Source: Candidatus Omnitrophota bacterium
GTDB taxonomy: Bacteria > Omnitrophota > Gorgyraeia > JAUYCX01
Assembly (NCBI GenBank): GCA_030692045.1
Contig: JAUYCX010000095.1
Span: forward strand, 1 to 64,000
DNA: 64,000 nucleotides
Direction of reading: 5' to 3'
The notes under the pieces are model-generated. The model was not told the DNA's origin and did not search any database. It saw nothing but the letters and a program-made list of their open reading frames with translations. This document shows, in pieces, positions 35,597 to 43,996 of the stretch (position 1 is the stretch's first letter; every line of letters begins with the position of its first letter). The position numbers and the translations under genes are program-made.

Positions 35597-36397
35597 ATGG
35601 ACTGGGGAATGAAAAATCGAATAAGCAGGATTATTAAGCCAGAAACTGGCCGCACAGTAATGTTGGCAGTTGACCACGGATATTTCTTGGGTCCCACAAG
35701 TTCGCTTGAGGAGCCGCGCAAAACTATTGAGCCGCTTATTCCTTATGTAGATTCGCTAATGCTTACTCGCGGGGTCTTAAGAAATTGTGTGGAGGCAAAA
35801 TATAATATACCTATTGTCTTACGTGTATCTGGAGGAAATAGTATTATCTCTGAAGAGCTTTCCAATGAAGAGATTACAGTTTCCTTGAAGGAAGCTTTGC
35901 GGCTTAATGTTTGTGCAGTTGCTCTCTCTATTTATGTGGGCGCAAAATATGAACATCAAACACTGATAAGTTTAGCCAATTTAATAAATGAAGCGCAGGA
36001 TTTTGGCATGCCAGTTTTGGCAGTAACAGCTGTGGGAAAGGAATTGGAAAAAAGGGATGCTCGATTTTTATCCTTATCCTGTCGTATTGCTGCTGAGTTA
36101 GGATGCCAAATAGTTAAGACTTACTATTGTGAGGATTTTGAAAAGGTTGTGAAGAGCTGTCCTGTTCCAGTTGTGATTGCCGGCGGACCAAAACTCGATA
36201 AAGAAATTGATGCTTTAAAGCTTTGCTTTGATGCTGTAAATCATGGCGCGGTGGGAGTAGATATGGGTAGAAATATCTGGCAGTCAGACTGGCCTGTTGC
36301 AATGATTAGGGCTGTGGGTGCAATTGTCCATGAAAAAGCAACTATCAAGCAGGCATTTGATGTCTTCCATAATTTAAAGACAAAAAAGAAAAAGTAA
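35597..36397 (+). CDS. class I aldolase of the DhnA/LsrF/FbaB family
   Basis: A 266-residue Schiff-base aldolase or thiolase-like enzyme. The N-terminal AVDHGYFLGP, catalytic lysine in IVKTYYCED and phosphate-site VIAGGPK and GVDMGRNIW are intact. Family members include fructose-bisphosphate aldolase, LsrF and shikimate-precursor ADH synthase. The proline-rich start and LSIYVG are closest to LsrF-like proteins. Substrate uncertain. AAAGGGGGG precedes the start. Confidence 0.85.
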   Translation: MDWGMKNRISRIIKPETGRTVMLAVDHGYFLGPTSSLEEPRKTIEPLIPYVDSLMLTRGVLRNCVEAKYNIPIVLRVSGGNSIISEELSNEEITVSLKEALRLNVCAVALSIYVGAKYEHQTLISLANLINEAQDFGMPVLAVTAVGKELEKRDARFLSLSCRIAAELGCQIVKTYYCEDFEKVVKSCPVPVVIAGGPKLDKEIDALKLCFDAVNHGAVGVDMGRNIWQSDWPVAMIRAVGAIVHEKATIKQAFDVFHNLKTKKKK

Positions 36398-36421
36398 ATT
36401 TTTAAGAATAGGAGGTGTGAG

Positions 36422-36892
36422 ATGAGGTTAGCTAAATTTTTTACGATTATTTTAGCGTTAGGATTGACAGGTTGCGCAACAAGTAGAAAGGTTCAAGATT
36501 TAGAGACAAAGGTAGGAATAATCGAGGGAAGAATAAACACAATTGAGCAGCGTCAGGGAATAACGGAGAGCCAAACTGGGGAATCCCGCGAATCAGTGGG
36601 TTATCTTAAAGGAAAGGTAGAGAGTTTTCCTGTTGCGCCCTCCACAACTGCAGTGGCTGGTGCAAAAGGCAATGAAGGTTTAATTTATAAAGCTTCCCCA
36701 GGCAAGATGACTAAAAAAGATATCCAAAAAGCCCTTAAAAATGCTAATTTTTACGACGGGCCAATAGATGGGATGCTCGGAAAGAGAACGAGAAGGGCAA
36801 TAAAGGAGTTTCAGAAATCCGTAGGTTTAAAAGCAGATGGGATTATAGGCCGGGAGACTATGGAAAAGCTAAGTATTTATTTAACAAACTAA
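36422..36892 (+). CDS. lipoprotein with peptidoglycan-binding domain
   Basis: A 156-residue lipoprotein: signal peptide and lipobox LTGC (cysteine about 17), a short coiled coil (about 25-60), a linker, and a PG_binding_1 domain (about 95-150, with FYDGPIDGMLGKRTRRAIKEFQ). It probably anchors the outer membrane to the cell wall. GGAGGTG precedes the ATG. Confidence 0.88.
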   Translation: MRLAKFFTIILALGLTGCATSRKVQDLETKVGIIEGRINTIEQRQGITESQTGESRESVGYLKGKVESFPVAPSTTAVAGAKGNEGLIYKASPGKMTKKDIQKALKNANFYDGPIDGMLGKRTRRAIKEFQKSVGLKADGIIGRETMEKLSIYLTN

Positions 36893-36936
36893 AGGTATGC
36901 TGGAATAATGAATCTCAAAAATTCTTTATTTTTTTG

Positions 36937-36965
36937 TTGCAATTAATATTTGTTTCTGATATAAG
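36937..36965 (+). promoter_or_regulatory. promoter of the 59-residue membrane protein gene
   Basis: TTGCAA (36937-36942) and TATAAG (36960-36965) are 17 bp apart. The small gene at 36997 follows with a strong ribosome-binding site, and a terminator lies after it, so it looks like its own transcription unit. Confidence 0.55.
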
Positions 36966-36996
36966 ATAATCATCAGAGATAAAGGGAGGTGAAAAG

Positions 36997-37176
36997 ATGA
37001 AGAATCTGGAAAAGGTATTTTTAGTGGTTGGTATTATCTTAATTGCATATGCCATCTTTTCAAGGTTTTACGGAGCACCATCAATTGCTGCCATACAATT
37101 TAGATCACTTAGTGTTTTGATTTTGGCAAATACAGCTTTGGTTTTGGCTGTTTTGGCAAGAGGCGCTGGTAAATAG
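36997..37176 (+). CDS. 59-residue two-TM membrane protein
   Basis: A short gene with ATG after AAAGGGAGGTG. The protein starts MKNLEKVFLVVG and has two hydrophobic stretches (about 7-23 and 38-54) with a short polar middle around RFYGAPSIAA, ending ARGAGK. A promoter 32 bp upstream and a terminator 37 bp downstream support it as real. No family is recognised. Confidence 0.65.
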   Translation: MKNLEKVFLVVGIILIAYAIFSRFYGAPSIAAIQFRSLSVLILANTALVLAVLARGAGK

Positions 37177-37212
37177 CAGTTAGTTTAAAAACTAAAATTT
37201 TTTGAATAAATT

Positions 37213-37249
37213 GAAAAAAGGAGACTAGTTTTTTAAGTCTTCTTTTTTC
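37213..37249 (+). terminator. intrinsic terminator after the small membrane gene
   Basis: GAAAAAAGGAGACT pairs with AGTCTTCTTTTTTC with one mismatch, with an A/T loop and a run of T. The A run on the 5' side makes it possibly bidirectional, but no minus-strand gene follows. Confidence 0.7.
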
Positions 37250-37344
37250 ATTAATAGGCTTATCTAAAAACTTGCTTTCCTTCCATAAATCAGAATTATT
37301 TATTTTCAATTAAACCTTGTTCTAAATAGCCATTCATTTTGTTA

Positions 37345-37373
37345 TTGCATAAAATTAGAAAATCGGTTAGAAT
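37345..37373 (+). promoter_or_regulatory. promoter of amrS
   Basis: TTGCAT (37345-37350) and TAGAAT (37368-37373) are separated by 17 bp. The amrS ATG is 69 bp after the -10 box. The leader shows no known regulatory motif. Confidence 0.5.
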
Positions 37374-37441
37374 AATATTCCTTTCATTGGTTCTTTCTTT
37401 AGTTAAAATTTCTTTGATACCCTACCAGTTAATGAAAGATT

Positions 37442-38458
37442 ATGTTGAAAGAAGCGCTGCTTTATAAAAAGCTTGAGGATGAGAAAGTGTCTTGTTATCT
37501 TTGCAGTCATCATTGTCTTATTCTCGACGGTAGATTTGGCATTTGCGGCGTTCGGGAAAATAAAGAAGGAACTTTATTTACTCATGCTTACGGCAGTGTA
37601 ATTGCCGCACACATTGACCCAATTGAGAAAAAACCATTGTTTCATGTAATGCCTGGTTCAATGTCTTTTTCAATTGCTGCAATTGGTTGTAATTTTCGTT
37701 GTGGTTTTTGCCAGAACTGGCAGATTTCCCAAAAACAAGAGGCACAAAATTTAGGATTAGTCCCTCAGGCAATGGAGCCTTTGGAAGTTGTTAAATTAGC
37801 CAGAAAAGCCGGCTGTGAAAGTATATCTTATACTTATACAGAACCTTCCATTTTCTTTGAATATGCTCTGGAAATTGCCAAGCTGGCAAAAGAACAAGGC
37901 CTTTTAAATATTTTTGTTACCAATGGCTATATGACCAAAGAAGCCTTAGAGATGATTAAACCTTATTTAGATGCAGCAAACGTAGATTTAAAATTCTTTA
38001 AGGATGATTCTTATAAAAAAGTCTGTAATGCGAGATTATTTCCAGTTTTGGAATCCATAAAATTAATGCACGCAATGGGCATCTGGCAAGAGATTACTAC
38101 CTTGGTTGTACCTACGCTTAATGATTCTCAAGGGGAATTAGAAGATATCGCTAATTTTATTGCTAGTGTGGGTATTGAAATGCCCTGGCATATCTCAAGA
38201 TTTCATCCGGATTATAAATTAATTGATAACGAGCCTACATCTGTTACTAGCTTAAAATTAGCAGAAAGCTTAGGCAGAAAAGCGAACTTACGTTATGTTT
38301 ATCTGGGGAATATTCCACCAGAAGGGGAGAATACTTATTGTTATAAGTGTGGTAAGCTTTTGATTAAACGCTTTGGTTTTGAAGTCTTAGAACAGAGGTT
38401 AAAAGATTCAAAATGTAGTTATTGTCAAACAAAAATTGAGGGTTTATACCTAGATTAA
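37442..38458 (+). CDS. amrS: AmmeMemoRadiSam-type radical SAM protein AmrS
   Basis: A 338-residue radical-SAM enzyme with the cluster motif CNFRCGFC and the PflA-like FHVMPGSMSFS and DPIEKKPLFH segments of the AmrS family. An N-terminal CSHHC segment and a C-terminal CYKCG/CSYC zinc-like pair are present. The Amme and Memo partners are not in the window. The reaction is not established; it is another source of 5'-deoxyadenosine. Confidence 0.88.
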   Translation: MLKEALLYKKLEDEKVSCYLCSHHCLILDGRFGICGVRENKEGTLFTHAYGSVIAAHIDPIEKKPLFHVMPGSMSFSIAAIGCNFRCGFCQNWQISQKQEAQNLGLVPQAMEPLEVVKLARKAGCESISYTYTEPSIFFEYALEIAKLAKEQGLLNIFVTNGYMTKEALEMIKPYLDAANVDLKFFKDDSYKKVCNARLFPVLESIKLMHAMGIWQEITTLVVPTLNDSQGELEDIANFIASVGIEMPWHISRFHPDYKLIDNEPTSVTSLKLAESLGRKANLRYVYLGNIPPEGENTYCYKCGKLLIKRFGFEVLEQRLKDSKCSYCQTKIEGLYLD

Positions 38459-38520
38459 AGTTAAAATAAACATTTTCACCAATCTATTCACCAGCTGGTA
38501 ATTTTTGTTGGTATTTTTTG

Positions 38521-38588
38521 CTTGCGTCGAAAAAGTTTTTTCGACATCAAGCGAAAATTAAACGTCAGTTGACAATTTTCGCTTGACA
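38521..38588 (+). repeat. family D palindromic promoter element, copy D1
   Basis: CTTGCG begins a 68-bp element with two hairpins: GTCGAAAAA/TTTTTCGAC (38526-38545) and TCAAGCGAAAATT/AATTTTCGCTTGA (38547-38586) with an inner GTCA-GT-TGAC tip. Its end supplies the TTGACA -35 box. Copy D2 at 55182-55249 has the same length and spacings with compensating base changes. Confidence 0.8.
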
Positions 38589-38610
38589 AACTAAAAAAAG
38601 ATGTTAAAGT
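38583..38610 (+). promoter_or_regulatory. promoter of the hydrogenase operon
   Basis: A consensus TTGACA (38583-38588) lies 16 bp from TAAAGT (38605-38610). The -35 box overlaps the right arm of hairpin D1, so a protein binding the palindrome would block or recruit polymerase. Confidence 0.65.
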
Positions 38611-38636
38611 ACTTTTGGTTTTTTAATTTCGTCAAT

Positions 38637-38654
38637 TTGTGAAAATTATCACAA
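38637..38654 (+). promoter_or_regulatory. Rex-like (or CRP/FNR-type) operator
   Basis: TTGTGAAAATTATCACAA is an 18-bp inverted repeat. It matches the Rex consensus TTGTGAA-N4-TTCACAA with one mismatch and also TGTGA-N6-TCACA of CRP-type sites. It lies 26 bp after the -10 box and 17 bp before the first hydrogenase gene, a repression position. Rex senses NADH/NAD+, fitting an operon with a NAD(P)-binding subunit. Confidence 0.55.
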
Positions 38655-38671
38655 TTTGGACATAGTTTAAT

Positions 38672-39724
38672 ATGGAATATTATTACATTACCAAAGAGGA
38701 TTTTGTTAAATTTCTGGCAAAACTTAGTAGGAAATATAAATGTTTTATTCCAGAAAAGATTAATCAAGTTGATTACCATTTAATTCCTTTTCCTGCCGAA
38801 GAACCGTTACAAATTGTTTTTAACGAATATCGCACTGTTGAGCCACTAAAGACTTATCTTTACCCTGCCCAGGAAGAAGTAGCAGAGTATTTTCAAGATG
38901 TAGACTCCTCAAAAGAGACACTACCTACATGTTTAGTCGGGGTTAAATCCTGCGACCTTTTTTCTCTTAAAATACAGGATTTTGTTTTTTTAGAAGGGGA
39001 AGCTTCTGACCCCAAATATTTAGCCAGACGAAAAAAACTGTTTATTATTTCTTCTGACTGCACAGCATTTAAAGAGGTTTGCTTTTGTTTGGCTCTTGAG
39101 ATACTTCCGCACCCCAGCGAACTATTTGATATTAATTTATCTATTCTAAATGATGGATTTATAGTTGAGGTTGGTTCTCAGTTAGGCAAGGATACGATAA
39201 ATGAGCATAATCAATATTTTAGACCTGCAAATTCCGGACAGCTTGCAGGTAGAAAGATGAAACGCGAAAAATTAATTGAGGATATAAAAAAGCATATTGA
39301 GAAGCAACATCTAGCAAAAAAGGATATTCTTCAAAGGGCTGTTAAGCAAGGTTACAATTCCAATATTTGGCCAGAGGAAATGCTTACTTGTGTAGAATGC
39401 GGCGCCTGTAATTTTATCTGCTGTACCTGCCATTGCTTTCTTTTATCTGATAATCCATCTCAAAATGTATCGAAGAGAATTAGACAGTGGGACTCTTGTC
39501 AGTATGCTAACTTTGCTAGAGTTGCCGGAGGGGCCAATCCTTTAAAGTTAAGAAGGGAAAGACTGCGAAATCGATTTATGAAAAAATTTGATTTCTTTCC
39601 AGATGTTTTAGGCTTATATGCCTGCACCGGATGTGGCAGATGCATTGAGGCTTGTCCTGCAAAAATTGATATAAGAAGAATTTTAAAAAATTTAGCTAAT
39701 GAAAAATCCCTACCTACCTATTGA
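38672..39724 (+). CDS. 4Fe-4S dicluster electron-transfer subunit (AsrA / sulfhydrogenase beta-like)
   Basis: A 350-residue cytoplasmic iron-sulfur protein. The C-terminal half carries two cluster motifs, CVECGACNFICCTCHC and CTGCGRCIEACP. The N-terminal half has the CLVGVKSCD segment and further cysteines typical of HydB/AsrA. It normally relays electrons between an FAD/NAD(P) subunit and a catalytic subunit. Here it opens a group 4 hydrogenase operon. It overlaps the next gene by 26 bp. Confidence 0.85.
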   Translation: MEYYYITKEDFVKFLAKLSRKYKCFIPEKINQVDYHLIPFPAEEPLQIVFNEYRTVEPLKTYLYPAQEEVAEYFQDVDSSKETLPTCLVGVKSCDLFSLKIQDFVFLEGEASDPKYLARRKKLFIISSDCTAFKEVCFCLALEILPHPSELFDINLSILNDGFIVEVGSQLGKDTINEHNQYFRPANSGQLAGRKMKREKLIEDIKKHIEKQHLAKKDILQRAVKQGYNSNIWPEEMLTCVECGACNFICCTCHCFLLSDNPSQNVSKRIRQWDSCQYANFARVAGGANPLKLRRERLRNRFMKKFDFFPDVLGLYACTGCGRCIEACPAKIDIRRILKNLANEKSLPTY

Positions 39725-40514
39725 AGCAGTTATCAAAGATATAAGGCTTGAGACTAATACCATAAAGACCTTTCGTATTCGTCCCAAAGAAGCCATTGAT
39801 TTTAAGACAGGGCAATTTGTGCAATTATCAGTTCCCGGATTTGGCGAGGCACCCTTTACTCCATCATCCAACCCAGCGAATAAGGATGAGATGGAAATCA
39901 CCATTATGAAAGCAGGAAAAATTACTTCAATTTTAGATGAAATTTCATCAGGTGAGAGTTTGGGCATAAGAGGGCCCTTTGGCAAGGGTTATCCAATTGA
40001 AGAATTTAAAGGAAAAGAAATTTTAATTGTAGGCGGAGGAGTGGGATTAGCGCCTTTGCGCTCGCTTTTATTTACGCTTTTTTCTTGCTTAAATGATTAT
40101 CCTAAATTGGCAATCCGCTATGGCGCACGCACTCCCTCGGATATTGTGTATAAAGAAAGTATCCCTCTGTGGCAAAAAAAAGACAAGGTAGATTTTGTGC
40201 TTACAGTTGATATAGGAGATGCAACCTGGAGCGGCAATGTGGGGTTGGTCACCACTATACTTAAGGACTTGCCTTTAGATTGTAAAGAAGCTAAGGCAGT
40301 TGTCTGCGGACCACCAATAATGATGAAGTTTACTACCTTTAAATTGCTGGACCAGGGTTTTAAGCCAGACAATATTTATTTATCTATGGAAAAGAATATG
40401 TCCTGCGGTTTGGGCAAATGCGGCCATTGCAGATTAGGCAGGTTCTACGTTTGTAAGGATGGGCCAGTCTTAACCCTGGATAAAATAAAGGATATGCCGG
40501 ATATTTGGGATTAA
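39699..40514 (+). CDS. FAD/NAD(P)-binding subunit (AsrB / sulfhydrogenase gamma-like)
   Basis: A 271-residue ferredoxin-reductase-type protein. An FAD domain (TGQFVQLSVPG, about 34-44), an NAD(P) domain (VGGGVGLAPLRSL) and C-terminal cysteines CGLGKCGHC plus a fourth Cys bind 2Fe-2S as in PyrK. It would give the hydrogenase complex a route to NAD(P)H. This is distinct from the maturase HydG at 51636 despite the similar name used in sulfhydrogenases. Confidence 0.87.
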   Translation: MKNPYLPIEAVIKDIRLETNTIKTFRIRPKEAIDFKTGQFVQLSVPGFGEAPFTPSSNPANKDEMEITIMKAGKITSILDEISSGESLGIRGPFGKGYPIEEFKGKEILIVGGGVGLAPLRSLLFTLFSCLNDYPKLAIRYGARTPSDIVYKESIPLWQKKDKVDFVLTVDIGDATWSGNVGLVTTILKDLPLDCKEAKAVVCGPPIMMKFTTFKLLDQGFKPDNIYLSMEKNMSCGLGKCGHCRLGRFYVCKDGPVLTLDKIKDMPDIWD

Positions 40515-40517
40515 GAT

Positions 40518-41012
40518 ATGAAGCGTTTATTCATTGATTTAGATAAATGTAGCGAATGTAAAGAGTGCCAAGTCTCTTGCGGTTATTTCTATCATCCTCA
40601 TAATATGGGTGTGGCATCCTTATTTGAGTTTGCCACATTCTCTACACTTTGCCGACGCTGTGAAGAAGCACCTTGTGTAAATAGTTGCTACTATGAGGCC
40701 CTAGAAAGACAGCCAGATGGAATTTTAAAACGATATCTAATGCGTTGTACGAGTTGCAAATCCTGCACAATCGCTTGTCCGTTTGGGGTGATTTTCCTAG
40801 AGTATATTCCTTACTTAAGCTCCAGTTGTGATTATTGTATTGGTATTTCAAAAACAGAGCTACCAAAATGTGTTTCAACTTGTGAGCATTTAGCAGTTGA
40901 ATTTAGAGAGATTAAGGAAGACCCTGAGAATTTTATCTTTTTTGTGGGGGATAAACTGGCAGTTAAAAGCAGAAAATGGTTTAGAGAGGATACACCATTA
41001 AAAAATAAATGA
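40518..41012 (+). CDS. 4Fe-4S ferredoxin-like electron carrier (HycB/CooF type)
   Basis: A 164-residue polyferredoxin with four cysteine groups: CSECKECQVSC, CRRCEEAPCVNSC, CTSCKSCTIACP, and a final CDYC...CVSTC. This fits four 4Fe-4S clusters as in HycB, CooF and DmsB-type subunits. It likely links the two upstream subunits to the hydrogenase small subunit. Four-bp overlap with the next gene. Confidence 0.87.
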   Translation: MKRLFIDLDKCSECKECQVSCGYFYHPHNMGVASLFEFATFSTLCRRCEEAPCVNSCYYEALERQPDGILKRYLMRCTSCKSCTIACPFGVIFLEYIPYLSSSCDYCIGISKTELPKCVSTCEHLAVEFREIKEDPENFIFFVGDKLAVKSRKWFREDTPLKNK

Positions 41013-41929
41013 ATCTAATTTTGATCTTATTTAATTTTTTAATATTTCCTGGATTTTTATTTACAGCAGTTACAGGGATGCTTGCTAGCTGGTTGGACAG
41101 AAAGGTAACTGCCAGAATTCAATGGCGTAAGGGGCCTCCTTGGTATCAGAGTTTTGCAGACTTTGTAAAACTTTTAGGAAAAGAAACTATTCTTCCTCAG
41201 GGTGCCAAATGGACATTTTTATTGGCACCGCTTTTGGGTTTGGCTAGCATTACTGTTGTGGCAACCTTAATTGGGCTTACGATGATTAATCCCAAGATTA
41301 GCTTTTTAGGAGATTTAATTGTAGTAATTTATCTTTTGATAATACCTTCTTTAGCAGTAATTATGGGAGGAGCAGCATCTGCAAATCCCTTGGCATCGGT
41401 AGGAATTTCTCGAGAGATAAAGCTTGTCCTTTCTTACGAACTTCCTTTTATTTTGGCAATTTTAGTACCAATTATAAAAACAGGTGGAGCTATTAAGATA
41501 GGCGAGATTATTAGGTATCAGATTAGCCAGGGTTCTGTTTGGTTTTCCCTTTCTGGAAGCTTGGCCCTATTTGTTGCAATTATTTGCATGCAGGCAAAGT
41601 TAGGAATTGTGCCTTTTGATATGGCAGAGGCAGATCAGGAAATTATGGCAGGCCCTTTTATTGAATATTCAGGGCCAAGCTTAGCAATGTTTAAACTAAC
41701 CCGTTGGATGATGCTTATTTGGCTACCGCTATTTTTAATTGGCCTGTTTTGGTCTTTTAGTTATAATATATTTTGGATTATTTTAAAGTATGTAGCACTT
41801 CTCGTGATTATTATATTAATCAAAAATACAAATCCCCGCTTAAGGATTGACCAGGCAATGAGATTTTTTTGGGGACCAATGACATTAATTGCCATTATTG
41901 CCGTTGTATTGGCATTATTTGGCAAATAA
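41009..41929 (+). CDS. NuoH/EchB/MbhM-like membrane anchor subunit
   Basis: A 306-residue protein with about eight helices, homologous to complex I NuoH. Family segments DRKVTARIQWRKGPPW, DFVKLLGKE, ISREIKLVLSYELPF and PFDMAEADQEI are clear. It anchors the hydrogenase peripheral arm to the ion-pumping membrane arm. Confidence 0.92.
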   Translation: MNLILILFNFLIFPGFLFTAVTGMLASWLDRKVTARIQWRKGPPWYQSFADFVKLLGKETILPQGAKWTFLLAPLLGLASITVVATLIGLTMINPKISFLGDLIVVIYLLIIPSLAVIMGGAASANPLASVGISREIKLVLSYELPFILAILVPIIKTGGAIKIGEIIRYQISQGSVWFSLSGSLALFVAIICMQAKLGIVPFDMAEADQEIMAGPFIEYSGPSLAMFKLTRWMMLIWLPLFLIGLFWSFSYNIFWIILKYVALLVIIILIKNTNPRLRIDQAMRFFWGPMTLIAIIAVVLALFGK

Positions 41930-41939
41930 AGAATATAGT

Positions 41940-42362
41940 ATGAACCTTAAACTAAAAGCCTTAACTAAATCAATCTGGGTCTATCATTTTGCCTGCACTC
42001 CCTGTAATAATTGCGATATTGAAATCTTGGATTTATTGACCCCTCGTTATGATGTTGAGCGTTTTGGCATTCAATTGGTGGGAAGTATTCGCCATGCTGA
42101 TTGTTTGTTAGTAACTGGCATACCCAACCGCAAAACTGGTGAAATGTTAAAGAGGGTTTATGCCCAGGCACCTCAGCCCTGTCTTGTGGTTGCCATTGGT
42201 AGCTGTGCTTTGGGAAAGGGTGTTTTTAGAGGTTCTTACAACAATGTGGGTTTTGTGGATGATTATGTTCCAGTGAGTGCCTATGTGCCGGGATGCCCGC
42301 CTAAGCCAGAAGCATTGATTGCGGGCGTTGTAAAACTCTTAAATAAATTAAAGGGAGGTTAA
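41940..42362 (+). CDS. group 4 [NiFe] hydrogenase small subunit (NuoB/EchC/MbhJ-like)
   Basis: A 140-residue small subunit carrying the proximal 4Fe-4S cluster: CTPCNNCD (cysteines about 18 and 21/24), GSCALG and PGCPPKPEA provide the four ligands. I chose the ATG at 41940; an in-frame start 17 codons earlier lies inside the previous gene and lacks similarity. It pairs with the large subunit at 42809. Confidence 0.88.
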   Translation: MNLKLKALTKSIWVYHFACTPCNNCDIEILDLLTPRYDVERFGIQLVGSIRHADCLLVTGIPNRKTGEMLKRVYAQAPQPCLVVAIGSCALGKGVFRGSYNNVGFVDDYVPVSAYVPGCPPKPEALIAGVVKLLNKLKGG

Positions 42363-42363
42363 G

Positions 42364-42819
42364 TTGACTCTGGATTTAATTGACGAGATTAAGGAAAGGT
42401 TAAGCGAGAAATTATCAAATTTAGAGATAAGGTCTGCAAGAAGAATTTATTCTGAAGTTAACCCTAAGAATTTAATTGATGTTGCCAAGGTTTTATTTAT
42501 GGATTTGGGCTTAAGGTTTGTTACGGCAAGCGGCGTAGATGCACCTCAAGCTTTTGAGATACTTTATCATTTCAGTTTTGATAAGACTGGCCAGATGTTT
42601 TCGCTACGGGTGTTTTTAAAAGATAAAGATAAGCCGGAAATTGAATCCATTACTCCCTTATTTAAAGCTGCAGAGTGGATAGAGCGAGAGATGCATGAGA
42701 TTTTGGGCATTGATTTTAAGAATCACCCCAATCTAAGCCATTTACTTTTAGCTGATGATTGGCCTGAAGGGGAATTTCCTTTAAGGCATAAACATAAAGA
42801 AGAAAAAAATGAGCCATAA
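42364..42819 (+). CDS. NuoC/EchD/MbhK-like hydrogenase subunit
   Basis: A 151-residue protein with the NuoC 30-kDa signature (AAEWIEREMHEILGIDFKNHP, seen as EREMHEILGI and then LLADDWP). TTG is the start codon, after GGGAGGTTAAG. It stabilises the large subunit in complex I-like hydrogenases. Overlaps the large subunit gene by 11 bp. Confidence 0.88.
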   Translation: MTLDLIDEIKERLSEKLSNLEIRSARRIYSEVNPKNLIDVAKVLFMDLGLRFVTASGVDAPQAFEILYHFSFDKTGQMFSLRVFLKDKDKPEIESITPLFKAAEWIEREMHEILGIDFKNHPNLSHLLLADDWPEGEFPLRHKHKEEKNEP

Positions 42820-43996
42820 AGTTATTATTCCTATTGGTCCATACCATCCTTTGCAGGAAGAACCTGAATTTTTCAAGCTTTATGTTGAAGGCGAAAAGGT
42901 TGTTGATATAGACATAATTATTGGTTATATGCACCGCGGCATTGAGCAACTCTCTGAAACCAAGCATTTTGAGCAGGTGACTTTTCTGGTGGAGCGCATC
43001 TGTGGCATTTGTTCCAATAGCCATCCCTTTGCCTATGTTAATGCAATTGAGGATTTGGCGCAAATTCAGGTTCCTGAAAGGGCATTGTATATTCGTTCGA
43101 TTATTGCAGAGTTGGAAAGATTGCACAGCCATCTTTTGTGGTTGGGTTTAGCCGGGCACTTTATCGGTTACAACACTGTCTGGATGTGGTCGTGGAAATA
43201 CCGCGAGCCAGTTTTAGATATTTTAGAAATGATTAGCGGTAACCGTCAGCATTATGCGATGATGAAAATAGGAGGGGCGCGTCGAGACATAAAGCAAGAT
43301 GATATTCCTAAGATTAAAAAGATGGCTGATGATTTATTGCCGGTTTTGGATATGTTTAAGGGCGCTGTAATGGATGACCCGGTTATCCAAGCCAGAACAA
43401 AGGGTGTAGCAATCCTAACCAAAAAAGAGGCAATTGAATTTAGCGTCTTAGGCCCCACTGCCCGCGCCTCAGGAGTTGATATTGATGTCAGGCGTGACGA
43501 CCCCTATGGAGCTTATGATAGAATAGACTGGAATGTTATTGTTTTAAAAAATGGGGATGTATTTGATAAATTGGTAGTCAGGGTTTTGGAGATGTATGAG
43601 TCAATTAAGATTATTCGTCAGTGTTTAAACAAGATGCCTAAAGGTGAAATTGACGCCAATGTTAAAGATATTCCTCCTGGAGAAGGTATTGGGCGTATTG
43701 AAGCACCGCGAGGGGAGTGTTTTCATTATGTGCGCTCTGATGGAACAAATAGGCCCATTCGGCATAAAATAAGAGCGCCCAGTTACATGAACGTGCCTTC
43801 TAATAAGGTCGCAGCTGTGGGGGGTACAATTTCTGATGCGGCAATATGCCTGGCAGCAGTTGACCCTTGTTATTGTTGTACCGAGAGAACCGCTGTGTTG
43901 GATAAATCTAATCACAAGAAGATTCTAAATGGTTTCGATCTTATCCGGCTTTCGCAAGAAAAAACTGAAGAAGTAAGAAAGGCTATGGGGCTTTAA
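42809..43996 (+). CDS. group 4 [NiFe] hydrogenase large subunit
   Basis: A 395-residue catalytic subunit. Both nickel motifs are intact: RICGIC near the N-terminus (C65, C68, with H72) and DPCYCCTER near the C-terminus (C354, C357). That rules out a non-nickel NuoD. The 35 residues after TER look like the peptide removed by a HycI-type endopeptidase, one of which is encoded at 50356. It reduces protons or oxidises H2 on the cytoplasmic side. Confidence 0.93.
   Translation: MSHKVIIPIGPYHPLQEEPEFFKLYVEGEKVVDIDIIIGYMHRGIEQLSETKHFEQVTFLVERICGICSNSHPFAYVNAIEDLAQIQVPERALYIRSIIAELERLHSHLLWLGLAGHFIGYNTVWMWSWKYREPVLDILEMISGNRQHYAMMKIGGARRDIKQDDIPKIKKMADDLLPVLDMFKGAVMDDPVIQARTKGVAILTKKEAIEFSVLGPTARASGVDIDVRRDDPYGAYDRIDWNVIVLKNGDVFDKLVVRVLEMYESIKIIRQCLNKMPKGEIDANVKDIPPGEGIGRIEAPRGECFHYVRSDGTNRPIRHKIRAPSYMNVPSNKVAAVGGTISDAAICLAAVDPCYCCTERTAVLDKSNHKKILNGFDLIRLSQEKTEEVRKAMGL

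Noticed and set aside
39699-40514. Naming this gene hydG as in sulfhydrogenases
   Set aside because: The symbol would be confused with the radical-SAM HydG at 51636; the protein is an AsrB-like FAD/NAD(P) subunit.
42809-43996. NADH dehydrogenase subunit D (complex I) instead of a hydrogenase
   Set aside because: Both nickel-binding CxxC motifs are intact, which NuoD lacks.
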